From Cubamyces lactineus (lineage: Eukaryota > Basidiomycota > Agaricomycetes > Polyporales > Polyporaceae), in assembly GCA_022376465.1 (NCBI GenBank), contig JACDTU010000003.1:620001-684000 (forward strand): a stretch of DNA of 64,000 bases, written 5' to 3'. Position numbers and translations under genes: made by a program. Shown here piece after piece: positions 34,789 to 45,691 of the stretch. How positions within the stretch are numbered: position 1 is the stretch's first letter; every line of letters begins with the position of its first letter. Below the pieces are notes generated by a model, which worked only from the letters and a program-made list of their open reading frames with translations, had not been told where the DNA came from and searched no databases.

Positions 34789-35643
34789 CCAACTCGAGGC
34801 GCGTAGCATTGTGTGCTATGCTGGGCAAGGACTTTCGATACGTTGCGTATATACTACTAGTACAGTAATACGACTACTCAAAGGCCATCCGGACGTGGTG
34901 AGTAGCGAAGAAATGTGTTCACTCAAGAAGCACTGGCAAGCAAACCTACCGCAGGTGCCAGCGTCTATCCCTATAAGAGCTACACGTGACCGTGGCGACA
35001 GGCAATCCTGCGCGGCGCCTCATTGCCATTAGCCATTTAGCATCAGCCTTTGTCTTCGTATTGCGCTCTTGTCGTCCTCGCTGTTGTTCTCATCGCTTTC
35101 CTGCATCGTGCAAGCTACAAAAGCAGCACTCAGATCGTACACATTATTGTTAGGGATCGAGGCCCTCGGCATCATCGTCGTTCTGCTGCGGCCTGGAACC
35201 CCTTGACCCCGTCGCGTCGCATCTGCGGCAGAGCGTCGTTTTCGGATAGCTGGTGAGTGTATCGTGCATTAATACTGTAATGAAGGTGGTTTGAGCTGGA
35301 GATGATATGTGCATACTGGCGAATTTGTCACCATTTGTTATGGTGGGACGCGGTGGCGTTTCGGGAGGGTATCGCAGGAGGGATTCACTTCATAGCCGGA
35401 CATCGTGGCGAACTGTCCAGCGAGGAATATGGAGGGTGTAAGCACTGTGGCCGTATACTCACCAGGGATATGGTTCTGTTGGGTTCTCAGCGTATACCTG
35501 CTCTGAGGATACTCTCTATATTGGCTTGACGCAGCCTGGGTTTCTCGTACATGTCAGCTTCTTTACCGGGCATGTCCGTGCTCGATTGTGGCGTCGCTGT
35601 ATTGCTCGAAGTATATGAAGTTGACATATACTCTCAGATCCAT
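34789..35643. other. Intergenic, no gene seen
   Basis: About 850 bases between two plus-strand genes. Short open frames do not resemble any protein family. It probably holds the promoter of the PHD/chromodomain gene. Confidence 0.5.
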
Positions 35644-38600
35644 ATGAATCCCTATCTTCCTACCTCTCAAGCGACAGACTGGTGGCGATCTCCACATACT
35701 CCCTCCCATCCACAGCCTCACCACCAACACATCCATCAACACCCACCACCCCTTGCATCGCCCGCCATTCAGCACATGGCAAACCCTACAGGATACCCGC
35801 CGTTTGACCCGGCTCCATTCACCGAGCTCATGGGAGTATTTGTGTCGGCCCTCGATAAGGTCGAGAACCATATGGCGATGCGTTTGAACAAAATTGAAAC
35901 TACCTTGGGCGCAATGGCAAACACGACGGCCGAGGCGCTCCAAATCGCCCATAGCACCCGTCAGGAGACGAAAGAAGGGCTGGAGCGTCTTCAAGCTGCC
36001 GTCGTGAACACAGCCAAGAGTTCTTGTGCGAACCACGAGAAGATACAAGTACTTCTGGGTGCACAAGACATGGAAATGCAGGAAGAAGGAACATCGATCT
36101 TCGCGCGGATGCAACTACTAGAACAAACTATCGCGGAATTGACCGAGAGTGTTAGTGATCCGGACGCTGCGCGTGAGTACCTCCCCAGAGTTGATGCCGC
36201 ATTTCATCTTGTTCAAGTCCTTATATCTAGGTCCCGCGATTGTGAGACACGAAGCAGCCGTCAACACAAGCCCTGAACTACACCCACTGTCCGATGCAGC
36301 CGTTGACACCCTTGACCTGGAGCTGCCTCCGCAACGCGCGGATACTGGAGTCCAGACGAGTGTCCGTACTTTTGCTGAGTCTGCAGTGTCGCCTCCGCCG
36401 GAAGTCGTACAACGGTCGGCTTCGAATTCCACTGCTCGCCACTCATTGCGGCTCCCCCGAGGTAAGGTGCGAATCAATCCCTCTATTTCAACCGCTCTAA
36501 TAATGTCCAAGCGCTGCCAGCCACTCAATCCTCGGCTTCGCCCTTCATAGTACGGCCTTTAGCACCTGGTCGGTGGACCCTAAGCGGCGATTGCAGCGGT
36601 AGGTTCTTGATCATGGCGGCCGGAACCTTGCTCACTGTCCGCTGCAGATGGGGCGAGCTCCACGGGCACAAGCAAGGGAATGTCGCCCATATCCGTCCCT
36701 CAGATCGTCACAAACGGCGCTGACGAGCGCCTCAGCTTACCTTCGTCCTCCGAAGGTCGTGCGAGCTCTGTCTTCGAGGAACAAGAGATCCTCGACAGCC
36801 TGCGTCCCAATGTCGATCACTCCCAGACTACGAGTTCACCGCCTCTGGTGTCTACTTCGCAGACGCCAGAGATGGACACGAGGGCCCGGGCTTCCATTCC
36901 ATTGCCGCGCCGGAGCACGCTGGTCTCACATGCACCCTCCGCCTCGGTGCAAACGGATGCTTCCTCTGGTACTCTGGCACCGACCTCCGCTTTGGGGCTC
37001 ATAACATCTACTCTTACTAAAGGTGCCTCAACATCTGGGCAATCTTCGACAAGCCCCCCGCAGCCGCCGAAGGTCTCACCCCCGCTGCCCAGACGTTCAA
37101 CTCTATTGGCAAGCCTACACAGCTCTGCTGGACGTGTAGCGGGTCCTCTTTCGCTTGGCCGTGCAAGGCTATTCCCCAGCACTAAAACAGTTGCTTCAGC
37201 CACCTCTTCTAACTCACTGTCATCAATTGCCAGTCACCCACGGCCCGCTGTGAGTCAAGAGCTACAATCTCCCGAGAGATCCGACTCCTTGTCGTCGCTC
37301 TCGTCGTTGTCCTCTCCGCCCCAGTCACAGTCGCAAACGCAGTCGCAAGTACAGACTCAATCGCGAACACTTGAACGCACGCGTGCATCGGAGCGCATCA
37401 GGGCGTCCTCGGCGGCTTCGGACTCCGCCGGTGCGCGCGATGTTAACCTGTCGGGCGAAAGCTCTGCGCGTGGCCGCAGCCGCAGCGCGACACGCGGAGG
37501 GAAGGCGAGTGCGAGCGCCAGAGTAGGCATGAAGAAGGAGCGGAGCGACCCAGACGTATCTGGCCGCGCCGCAAAGAGACGCAAGACTCTGGGCGAAACC
37601 AGTGACATTGCCATGGGGGATGATGAAGGAACGTCCTCGTCGTCAATCTCAACAAGGGGTGGCAATGTGAGTGCCCGGGGCGGGCGTGGTCGTGGTCGCG
37701 GTCGTGGCCGTGGCCGCGGGAGAGGTCGTGGTGGGCTTGCAGGCATGACCTCTAGTCGCGGAATGATGAAGCAAGGTGGAGATGACGACGAAGACGAGGA
37801 TAGCGAGGGTTCGTCCGATTCACGAAGAAAAGGCGTCAAGTATGAGCCGCCCCGTGTCGGCACCGATTGCCCTTGGCCGGACAAGATCGACGGCGATGAA
37901 GCCTATCAACGGGAGGTGCGTGGGCTGCCTAGTGTAGATAGATTGCTTGTTTATGGAGGTCTCCAACAGTTCGTGCAGTGCGACAGGTGAGTCAATCCCG
38001 CTAGTATGACACACTGCCCGAGCTGACGACTGTTATAGCTGCGAAGCCTGGTATCATTTTGGATGCGTGGGCTTGCGCATAGGCGATCCGCGCCTCGAGC
38101 CGGATGCACAGTTTATCTGTCCTCCATGCGAAAGTTCTGAGTAAGTCGTAGCCCAGTTTCTGCCTCAGGACCGCTCATTTACCATCGTTCGATTCAGGAC
38201 TATCCGTACGTCACACTCAGGTTCTAGACTGACTATAGCTAATTTCAATGGGACAGGTGAGCAACGTCAGGGGCTGCGCTTCCAAGAGGCTGCCTGCTGC
38301 CGCCCGGATTGCAACCGTCCAGGACTTGCATCGGAGACGAACGAGTATTTCGTCGAGCGGATCATCGGACGACGCCCGTACGACGCAGATCTCGCTGCAG
38401 GCGTCAAACGACCTACCCGATTCTTGTGGCTGGTCAAGTGGGACGGGTACGTGTCGTCGTTCCCATGCTACGCATGTCAGAGGGCGGACGTCGCAGCATG
38501 GCTGATTAGTTCGTGCACGCAGATGGAAAGCCGAGTTCGCGTCGTGGACCGAGCGCGAGCACTTGGGCGATTGCGCCCGGCTCATCGAAGAGTTCGAGCA

Positions 38601-38682
38601 TGCGGCAGAGATCGAGGGCCGTAACCTCGACAAGCTCAATAGTGTCGTAGTCCTTAACGAAGGCGCCGCTGTTGGATGGTGA
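35644..38682 (+). CDS. PHD-finger and chromodomain protein
   Basis: A nuclear chromatin protein. Exons are 35644-36172, 36231-36461, 36512-36598, 36648-37915, 37970-37986, 38039-38140, 38198-38446 and 38523-38682, about 880 aa. The N-terminal third is predicted coiled coil, the middle is a long disordered Ser/Pro region with repeated PLPRRSTL, then an RG-rich block (about nine RG pairs, 37678-37736), acidic DDDEDED, a PHD-like finger (QCDSCEAWYHFGCVGL...FICPPC), a second Cys-rich patch (CCRPDCNRPG) and a chromodomain (YFVERIIGR...FLWLVKWDGW...WTEREHLGDC). The first zinc-ligand pair of the PHD finger is not evident. The start could be an in-frame ATG at 35551. The 54-nt intron 37916-37969 contains no stop and may be retained. 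Binding to methylated histones is inferred from the domains. Confidence 0.82.
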
Positions 38683-39160
38683 TGAGTCCAGCAGCGCAGC
38701 GGAGCTCTTGAGCGCAGCGCAATCGCCGTTACTTTTTGCAATGTACCTCATGTCCATCGCTTTATTTGTAAGATACAGGTCTCGTCGTGTCTGTCTTGTT
38801 CTCGTGATCGCTATCGTAGTTATTCTGCTTTTACATCTCGCGCGTTTTGTAGCATAGTCATTCTTCGTACATACCGATCGCAATCTTGTGGATGTCGCCG
38901 CGTTCTTGTCGCGACCGTTTGTGTAATACCCTAATCACGTTCTTGCACGCTTCGCACCGTCGTATACATGGTGCCAGTTCTCTCATCGCCCATACTCCTA
39001 CGTGGTATCAGGTGAGTAGACATCGATGCATGACGGCCCCGTACGAATACAGATGATACAGAGTACTCGGTATATGAGATGAAGTGTTCAGAAAACCGTG
39101 CGAGCGTGGACACTGACAACCTGGTGAACCCGGATCTATAATGACTGCTTCCAGTATACC
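38683..39160. other. Convergent intergenic region
   Basis: About 480 bases between the stop codons of the PHD/chromodomain gene (plus) and the FYVE-RING gene (minus). T-rich near 38,740-38,850. Two 3' UTRs are expected here. Confidence 0.55.
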
Positions 39161-40896
39161 TCAGGCCTTGAATATTCGGAGAAGACGGCTCTCGGTGACG
39201 ATCCGCGTGCGGCAGAGCGGGCACTCGCGCGTGCTCTTCATGATCAGGTCGGAACACCCGCGACACAATGCGAGATGGCTGTAGTTATCCGTGAGGATGG
39301 GCATCTACGATTATTAGAGTAACAACACGCACCCGCAGTCGACAATCGCGATATTCGCCTCTTCATCCTGGCAAATGACGCATAGACCTGTGCGCTCAAG
39401 TCGAGACGCCATGGCTTGTGCCTTTGGCGTGAGCGTGCTCGTAGGCGGTGGAGACGCAACAGGATTGGGCGGGGTCGATGGTGCAGGAGGCGTCGCGTCA
39501 GGGATCCCAGGAGTCTGCAAAGCAGCCATCTGCTGATTCTCAGAATGCTGCTCTTCTTGACTTGCTGCCTCGATTTGTTCTTGCCCACTTGGAGCGCTGG
39601 AAGCTTCTGCGTGAGCCTCCGACGCAGAAGACGAGTCCGCTTGTTGCTCAGCCCTCAACGACTCCTCCATCGCTCGCCGCATGCCTTCCTCTTGCATACG
39701 TTCTTCCTCTTCTGCCCGCGCATGCCACTCACGTTCCGCGCGTTCGGCGTCGAGCAAGGTCTTCACTCGCGCCACGAGCTCGCCTTTCTCCACCACGAGT
39801 CGCACGTTCACGTGGTTCTTGAACAGGACCTCCTTGAGCGTGCCTATTGAGAGGCGCGACAGCTGTTCGTCCGACATCTCCAATAGCTCGTCGATGCTTG
39901 GAATCTCGACCGGTGGCGCGGGTGACCTAGCGCGTGGGGTGGATGACGCTGACGCAGAGCGTGGACGGGCGGAAGGCGGAACGTTGAGGTGGTCCGGACG
40001 TGTCGGCTGGGTATAACGAGGCGGGTATCCCGGTGGCGGCGCATACTGAGAATGGTGTGGATTTGCTGGTCTGGCTTGCTGCTGATGTGGATGCTGATGC
40101 TGGGCGTGTGGGTCGAGATCCGGGCGCGGGAACCGACTCGGTCCGGACGTAGTGCGCTGCCGGGGTTGGTATGGGGGTCGTTGTGCGTAAGCGTACTGTG
40201 GCTGCGGCTGCTGTCGTGGCGGAGGTGTCTGGGAGGACGAGGCGCCACCACCCATTGCGTCCATCGCCCGTGTGAAGAAACCGCGCGGGCGACTACCATT
40301 CGAATGGTTGGGGATCGAGTGCTTCCTGTAGTAGCTCTCGTTCGCAGGTGGGAGGCACCCATTGGGACCTCTGGCTGCCACCAATCGTTCGATGAACTCG
40401 TCTTTTTCGAGCACACCCGCCACGTTGATACCGTATGCCTTGGCATACTTCTTAAGCTTCGCCATTGGGAGCTGCTTGAGCTGACCCTTGCCGCTCGCAG
40501 TGACTATGAGTTTACACCTTAAGACTTTCTGATGAGGATGATGCATAGGAAACCGAACGACTTACTCTGCAAGTTCTCGATGCAGAAGCCACAGACGGGA
40601 ACAGGGTCGTACCCGCTCTCTGCGCCACGGCGCGGCATGAGCGCTTGGAAGTCGGTGCACGAATGGCAGTAAGAGTATCCTGCAGGTAGCTCGACCCGTC
40701 AGTGCACCCGTTCCGAACTTTCGATGTCCTCCGTAGCACAAGGCAAATGATCCGGAGACGCACCACAATGGTTGCACCTGCGCGATCGGGTGAATAGGAT
40801 ATTGAACTCCTTGTTGCATTTCCTGCACGACGGCTCGTTCGCCGTATACTCAGGCGGTGGGCCGCTCAGCAGTGGTAAACCTCGCCCATCCGACAT
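39161..40896 (-). CDS. FYVE-like and RING E3 ubiquitin ligase (RFFL/RNF34-like layout)
   Basis: Exons are 40896-40764, 40679-40566, 40524-39333 and 39278-39161, giving 518 aa. The N-terminus has a FYVE-type zinc finger: CRKCNKEFNILFTRSRRCNHCG, YSYCHSC and VCGFC give eight ligands, though the basic lipid-binding motif RRHHCR is changed to RRCNHC. Then come a SAP-like helix pair (LKQLPMAKLKKYAKAYGI and a second copy IDELLEMSDEQLSRLSIGTLKEVL), a Gln/Pro/His-rich linker, a charged coiled coil, and a C-terminal RING (CVICQDEEANIAIVDCGH...CRGC...CPLC). This order matches rififylin/RNF34-type ligases on endosomes. The 41-nt intron 40525-40565 is very short, so that join is the least certain one. Confidence 0.85.
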
Positions 40897-41242
40897 GGTG
40901 GTTCGTGTCAGAAAGCAATTCTGCAGAACAAGGTGACCGTCGTAGTCAGCGAGAGGGCCGTTTCCAGCACGTTCGGCCGTAAGCACTACTAAGGCAGTGG
41001 CCGATCTCCGATCCGAACGGGATTGATATGGGCGCTTGTAGGCATTTGGTCAGCGAGTCCGGTATATTCACGCGAGTTTACAGTATACGAGACGTTCACT
41101 GTGTCTTCGAACTTTCAGCTGAGTTGCATGCAGGGCAACGAACAAGTAGTATCGATACAGCATTACCAGGACGATAGAAGATCAGTGATTATGCCGCATC
41201 AGCTGTGAGGTGCTATAAAGTTATTGACCCGTTTCTAGACAT
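40897..41242. other. Intergenic upstream of the FYVE-RING gene
   Basis: About 350 bases without a gene, containing the promoter of the minus-strand FYVE-RING gene and the 5' flank of the tRNA gene. Confidence 0.5.
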
Positions 41243-41314
41243 AGCAACTTGACGCAGTGGAAGCGTGCAGGGCTCATAACCCTGAAGTCCCTGGATCGAA
41301 ACCAGGAGTTGCTA
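41243..41314 (+). tRNA. Initiator tRNA-Met (CAT), copy 1
   Basis: A 72-nt cloverleaf without intron. Acceptor stem AGCAACT/AGTTGCT starts with an A1-U72 pair. D stem is ACGC/GCGT, anticodon stem CAGGG/CCCTG around CTCATAA (anticodon CAT), and T stem CCTGG/CCAGG around loop ATCGAAA. The A1-U72 pair, three stacked G-C pairs under the anticodon and the A54/A60 T loop are hallmarks of the eukaryotic initiator rather than the elongator tRNA-Met. Internal promoter boxes A and B lie in the D and T arms. T runs follow at 41325-41341. An identical gene lies at 58698-58769 on the other strand. Confidence 0.95.
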
Positions 41315-41324
41315 GAAATGTTGG

Positions 41325-41341
41325 TTTTTTTGTTTTTTTTT
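41325..41341 (+). terminator. Pol III terminator of tRNA-iMet copy 1
   Basis: Seven Ts, one G and nine Ts begin ten bases after the tRNA 3' end, a strong RNA polymerase III stop. Confidence 0.85.
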
Positions 41342-43709
41342 GTTCCGCTTCCTTACTCCCGACATCGAGGTCTATTTCTCGTCCCCCTTTCTCGGGAACG
41401 CTCTACACATGTGCAGTTCGCCTGAGCTTCCTATATATGAATTCATGCCGCCTATAACCAAGATTAATTTCCCATCTTCGATACCATCCTTATCTGGCGC
41501 AAACGTGTTCTACGCTGAAGCGCCGATGCACAACGAGGACCTCGTCCCGGGCATGGATATCGTGCAAGATCGTACAGCTTCGTGCAAACAAAGTTCACAT
41601 CTCGCGGCAGAACAGTACACACCCTATGATTCATATGTAGCTGATGTAGGCTGGAAGTCGTAGATTTCCTGAACGGGCTTCCGCCTGTACTTGCAACCTG
41701 GTGTATGCACACAGCGGACATGTATCCAACATCAAGGTCTCAAGTGAGGTGGCTCCCATAGTGAACGACCGACAGAACTGCCGTGCGGGCGTGTCTCTTC
41801 GTGAACGTGTCTTCGGATTGGGGCCTTTCTCCAACACTGACATTTCTATTAGCCCTCCATATCGACTTGGTTGGCCCCCGTGTTGTGTGAGACTCGACTG
41901 TCTCCATGTATTGAGACCTTGAGATCGGCGCAGGGCGAGCTGATGACCCGATGAGATCGTATTTTCGTCCCTTTGATGTGGCCACTGCTCATTTCTTGCT
42001 GCGCACTTTCGCGGGCGTTCACTTTTCCCTATCGTCCGGTCCTTCTCGACCTTGTTTCGGCGAGCCTGTAGCGCGGTTACTTGAACAACAAGAACTTGCT
42101 TCGCCGCGTCATTTTCGAGCTTGAACTCCCGACACAAATTGCTCTTCCGTCGTACGCCGAGAGTTATCATAGACTTCGGAATATTAAGGATACAGCCTAC
42201 AAGCTTGAACAGCGTATCGAGCCGGGTAGAAGCGGGTAGATGAAGAATAGCGCCTCAGTCGCGTACTCTTCATGTACTCGCTTCCGTGATGTGCCTTATA
42301 AGCGTTGCAGGGCAACGCGAAGCAATAACTTCGCGTTGTACTGCTGTCTGCCTCTTTCGCTCAGCCGCACCTATTGGGCAATGCTTGTCGCTGAACCTGC
42401 TTCGGCCGTATGCAAGATGTTGCCTGCTACTAATTTGCAATATCGTCGGTAGAAGGGCAAGGCTCGTTCGTGGCTCGGACTGTCAACAACACGTATCGTG
42501 TGTACGACCTCATCGATGGATGATGGAAGACGGATATAGGGCGAATTCAGTCGGCTAGAGTCTCGAAGGGAGGATGGGGGTTCAGATGGTGGTGGATGGA
42601 GGTGAAGGAGAAGTGGGGGGAGGGTGAGACCTGGGGAGGCATGTTCGTGCGAGTTGCATGCGGAGGATGCATGTTGTGTGAGCATGTGAGATTTCCGGGT
42701 AAGAACCCCGGGTCATCCGATAGATTGAACCTTGATATGATTGTAATACGGGGCCTTCGAGTGGTCCGCACTCCGCGATGAATGAATTCCAGACTTGCCC
42801 AGGGCGAGCCCCTGGTCTTGTGTGAGTTGTGATTGAAGACGATATGGGGATATGGGCGACACCGAGTTAGGGCGTGCACCGCGTGTTCGTCACATGAAGG
42901 CGGCGACACAATCCGATTGCAGGCCATTGAGGTAAAGAGAACCGTCGAAGTGGTACGTCGATCGTATCGATACGCTCGCTAAGTTGGGAAGACCGCCGAG
43001 CATCGCCCAGACTAGAAAGCGCAGTCGAAATGTGTCGTAGAAGGGGGGCGTAGCGTGTGGACGAGGACACGAGGAGACACGAGGAGACAACTTATGCTCT
43101 ACGCGGAACAATGAGCCTCTGCGCCACAAAAGAACAGTGCTTCTCCTGTTTTCTATATCATCCGCAAGGTGTCGACCATGCACCCGAGACAAAAGAGAGA
43201 GGGAAACAGGGTCTTGGGATTGCTACTCCGACCGCTGCTTTTTGTGGTGATGGCGCTAGCACGACCAGATGACGGACTAAGTTTTGATGGCAGTCGATCG
43301 TCTCTATATGCTAGGCAACGACGCAGGGGTACGGAACGAAGACAGGAATCCTCTTCACCGTGCTCGTGCTGGCATGCATCCTAGATGTTGACACAGGCCT
43401 GAGTAGCGGATTCGAAGGAGAGCTCGTCGACGTCGTGATGAGTGGAAGGAGGAGGCTGAGTGCCGATAAAATTTATCGTGCGGTCTGTGAGCTCGCTTAT
43501 CAAGTCGACCGCGTACTATATTCGAGCACCTTCTCAAATTAGGGTTTGGCTGCTTTAGTCCGCACGGGTAATCGGTTTACCCCATTCTGTCATGAAGGTG
43601 ACAAAATTCTGCAAAATCGGAGACATAAAAAGGAAAGCCGCCCTTGCTTGGCGACCCCACTCGTCCCCCTTTCACCTCCTCCCGCCAGCAATTCCTGTTG
43701 TGTTCGACC
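41342..43709. other. Gene-poor 2.4 kb region
   Basis: No gene can be supported. A minus-strand open frame at 41631-42170 (about 179 codons) is the longest and has a coiled-coil-like part (LENDAAKQVLVVQVTALQ), but no recognisable domain and no supporting splice sites. A short direct repeat (CGGGTAGAAGCGGGTAGATG) lies at 42223-42242. An A/T-rich ATAAAAAG at about 43624-43631 may be the TATA element of the following homeodomain-like gene. Confidence 0.45.
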
Positions 43710-45234
43710 ATGTCTCAGGATGCGCCCAGCTGGACTACTCTTCCGCCGAGAAATCTCCATCCAAGCTTGAGCAACTTCATAGTCCAATATCCACCCGTGC
43801 TGCCCGCGAGCGCTAGCGCTAGCGCCGGTCCTCGAACCGGGCGCACTGGGGCGCGCCGGCGCTACCCCCAAGAGGTGTACGACCTGTTGAGCGGTACGTT
43901 CTTGTTACCTCGGTAGTCAGAAGAAACAGTGTCCGCCGTGACGCCTGTAGTCATCGTACGAACGGTACGAACGACGCATGAATGGGGTGGCGTCTCGTTT
44001 CGCTCTGGGACCGTGGGAAACCTGTGCCCTGCAGTGCACGTTCATCGTTCTGCCTTTGACCTTCGAGGATGACGCGAGCTCACGGCCATCTCTTCGTATC
44101 TGACATGTAAAATTGTGGTGTAGAACAAATCATTGACGCGTTTCTTCCATGGTCGGCATGTTCATGCAAACAGATTATTACACTAATGTGAACAAATACC
44201 CCACGAAACAAGAACTCCGGAACCTCGTAGCACAAATCATAACTATCCCTGGATGCGAAGACTACAATGCCGACAAAGCGTACACGTATTTTGCGGGTAA
44301 ACGACAGCAAAATGGCGACGCACGCGGGAAGACCAAGAAACAAGGGCGGGCTGAACATGAGCCAAAACAGCCACAGCAGCCCACCAGTGCAGAGATCTGT
44401 GAGTATCTGCGAAGTGCTCCGCAATCATCTGGACGCACCCGCTCATGGGTCACGCTCGGGCAGTATACCCGTCGTTGGCGAAGGAGATGTCCGTGTTAGC
44501 GAAACTGGACGTGCTCCTCACGGAAACACCAAATCCAACAGACGACATCGTCAAGATATGGGCGACGCGGATAGGCAAAGGAGTCTGGCCCGAAGACATC
44601 AAGACGTATGCGGCCTTGAAACGAGCCCGAAGGCCTTCCGAGGACGTGAGCCACACTATATGCGCACACGAGAGATGGCATGCTGATGGTTCCATAGGCT
44701 GTCGTACAGCCACCGCCTCGTGCACTATCCACAACGGCGTCACATCTGCCAACGCCGGAGTCGTCAATATCGCCGGAGCCGCATTCGGCGCCGACGTCAC
44801 CTGTCGTCGAATCAAGCTGGGGCAAGGTCGAGCTTGAGGAAGACGTCAAGGACCAGCTCGTGTCCGACGAAGAGGACGAGGAGGACGAGCCCTCAAGTAA
44901 GGGATATGTCCGTCAGTCCGAGGAGACAACAGCATTCATGAACATTTCTACTGCAGCCACTCATACGCAAAACGAAGTCCAGCCGGGGGCGCAAAGCATA
45001 CCTGGCCCTCCATTATCACTCATCGCGGAGGAACTAAGCAAGGCGCTTTATTCGCCTCCCGAAGACGGTTGGACAAAACCTCAAATGAAGTTCAAAGATG
45101 TCACACGATGGCTGAGAGAAGAGGGAAGCGCGAACGCTTTTCTAGAACGCCTGGGCAAATCGGCTCCGCGACAGCCAGTACCAAGTCTTCCACGAAGGCC
45201 TCCAACCCCTATCGGGGGCAGGGTATCAACTTGA
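43710..45234 (+). CDS. Homeodomain-like protein
   Basis: Probably a nuclear DNA-binding protein. Exons are 43710-43893, 44174-44398, 44464-44645 and 44698-45234, giving 375 aa. After a short N-terminus ending in the basic ARRRYPQEV, the text VYDLLSDYYTNVNKYPTKQEL gives helix 1 and 2, and IPGCEDYNADKAYTYFAGKRQ fits helix 3 of an extended homeodomain. At the usual W48-F49-x-N51-x-R53 positions it reads YFAGKR, so the nearly invariant Asn51 would be replaced by Gly, which may alter or abolish specific DNA binding. A second conserved segment (PSLAKEMSVLAKLDVLLTETPNP...IWATRIG) follows, then acidic DEEDEEDE. The first intron (280 nt) was chosen because it alone keeps the fold in frame; this join needs RNA support. 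Confidence 0.65.
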
Positions 45235-45691
45235 AACCTCCGTTTACAGATACCCGTACACCTACTCAGGCGAGTCTTCAGCTAATGCCGTGGCCTGCGA
45301 ACCCGGCTAATAGTTCAGCATAGACCTTACGCCGCTCATTCACCTCCATTCTTATTCGAGATGTCCATACCTCGTATCACGCGCTTTTCGCTCTTCGCCA
45401 TGTTCTGCTACTTGCTTTGTTCATCGTCTGTCCTTCCTCGCGCATCGTTGTCGCTCCTGGTACCTTAGCCATCAGATAATGTACGCTACGACGCCGTTAG
45501 TTTTGTACACTCTGTATCCATATCCCGCGCCGCTATCCATGCTACGGCCAACCAGTTATATGTTCATAGCGCTATGATCAATATGGGATGCCCTCTTCAT
45601 GACATCCCCGCTCGCCCTCTTGCCACCATCAGTTCTCTATGCAGGCATCTAGAAAGTAGCATAGTTGTTGTTACAGCTTCATGAACGTCTC
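45235..45691. other. Convergent intergenic region
   Basis: About 460 bases between the stops of the homeodomain-like gene (plus) and FMO copy 2 (minus). No gene is seen. Confidence 0.55.

Noticed and set aside
38206..38238. A 33-nt intron creating an 8-nt exon in the PHD/chromodomain gene
   Set aside because: 33 nt is shorter than believable introns, and the sequence is open in frame, so reading through (11 extra residues) is simpler.
41257..41457. Open frame starting inside the first tRNA gene (peptide MEACRAHNPEVPGS...), also seen at the second tRNA
   Set aside because: The shared peptide is only the translation of the tRNA sequence.
41631..42170. Minus-strand open frame of 179 codons with a coiled-coil-like start
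   Set aside because: No recognisable domain, no clear promoter or splice partners; I could not link it to a transposon protein either.
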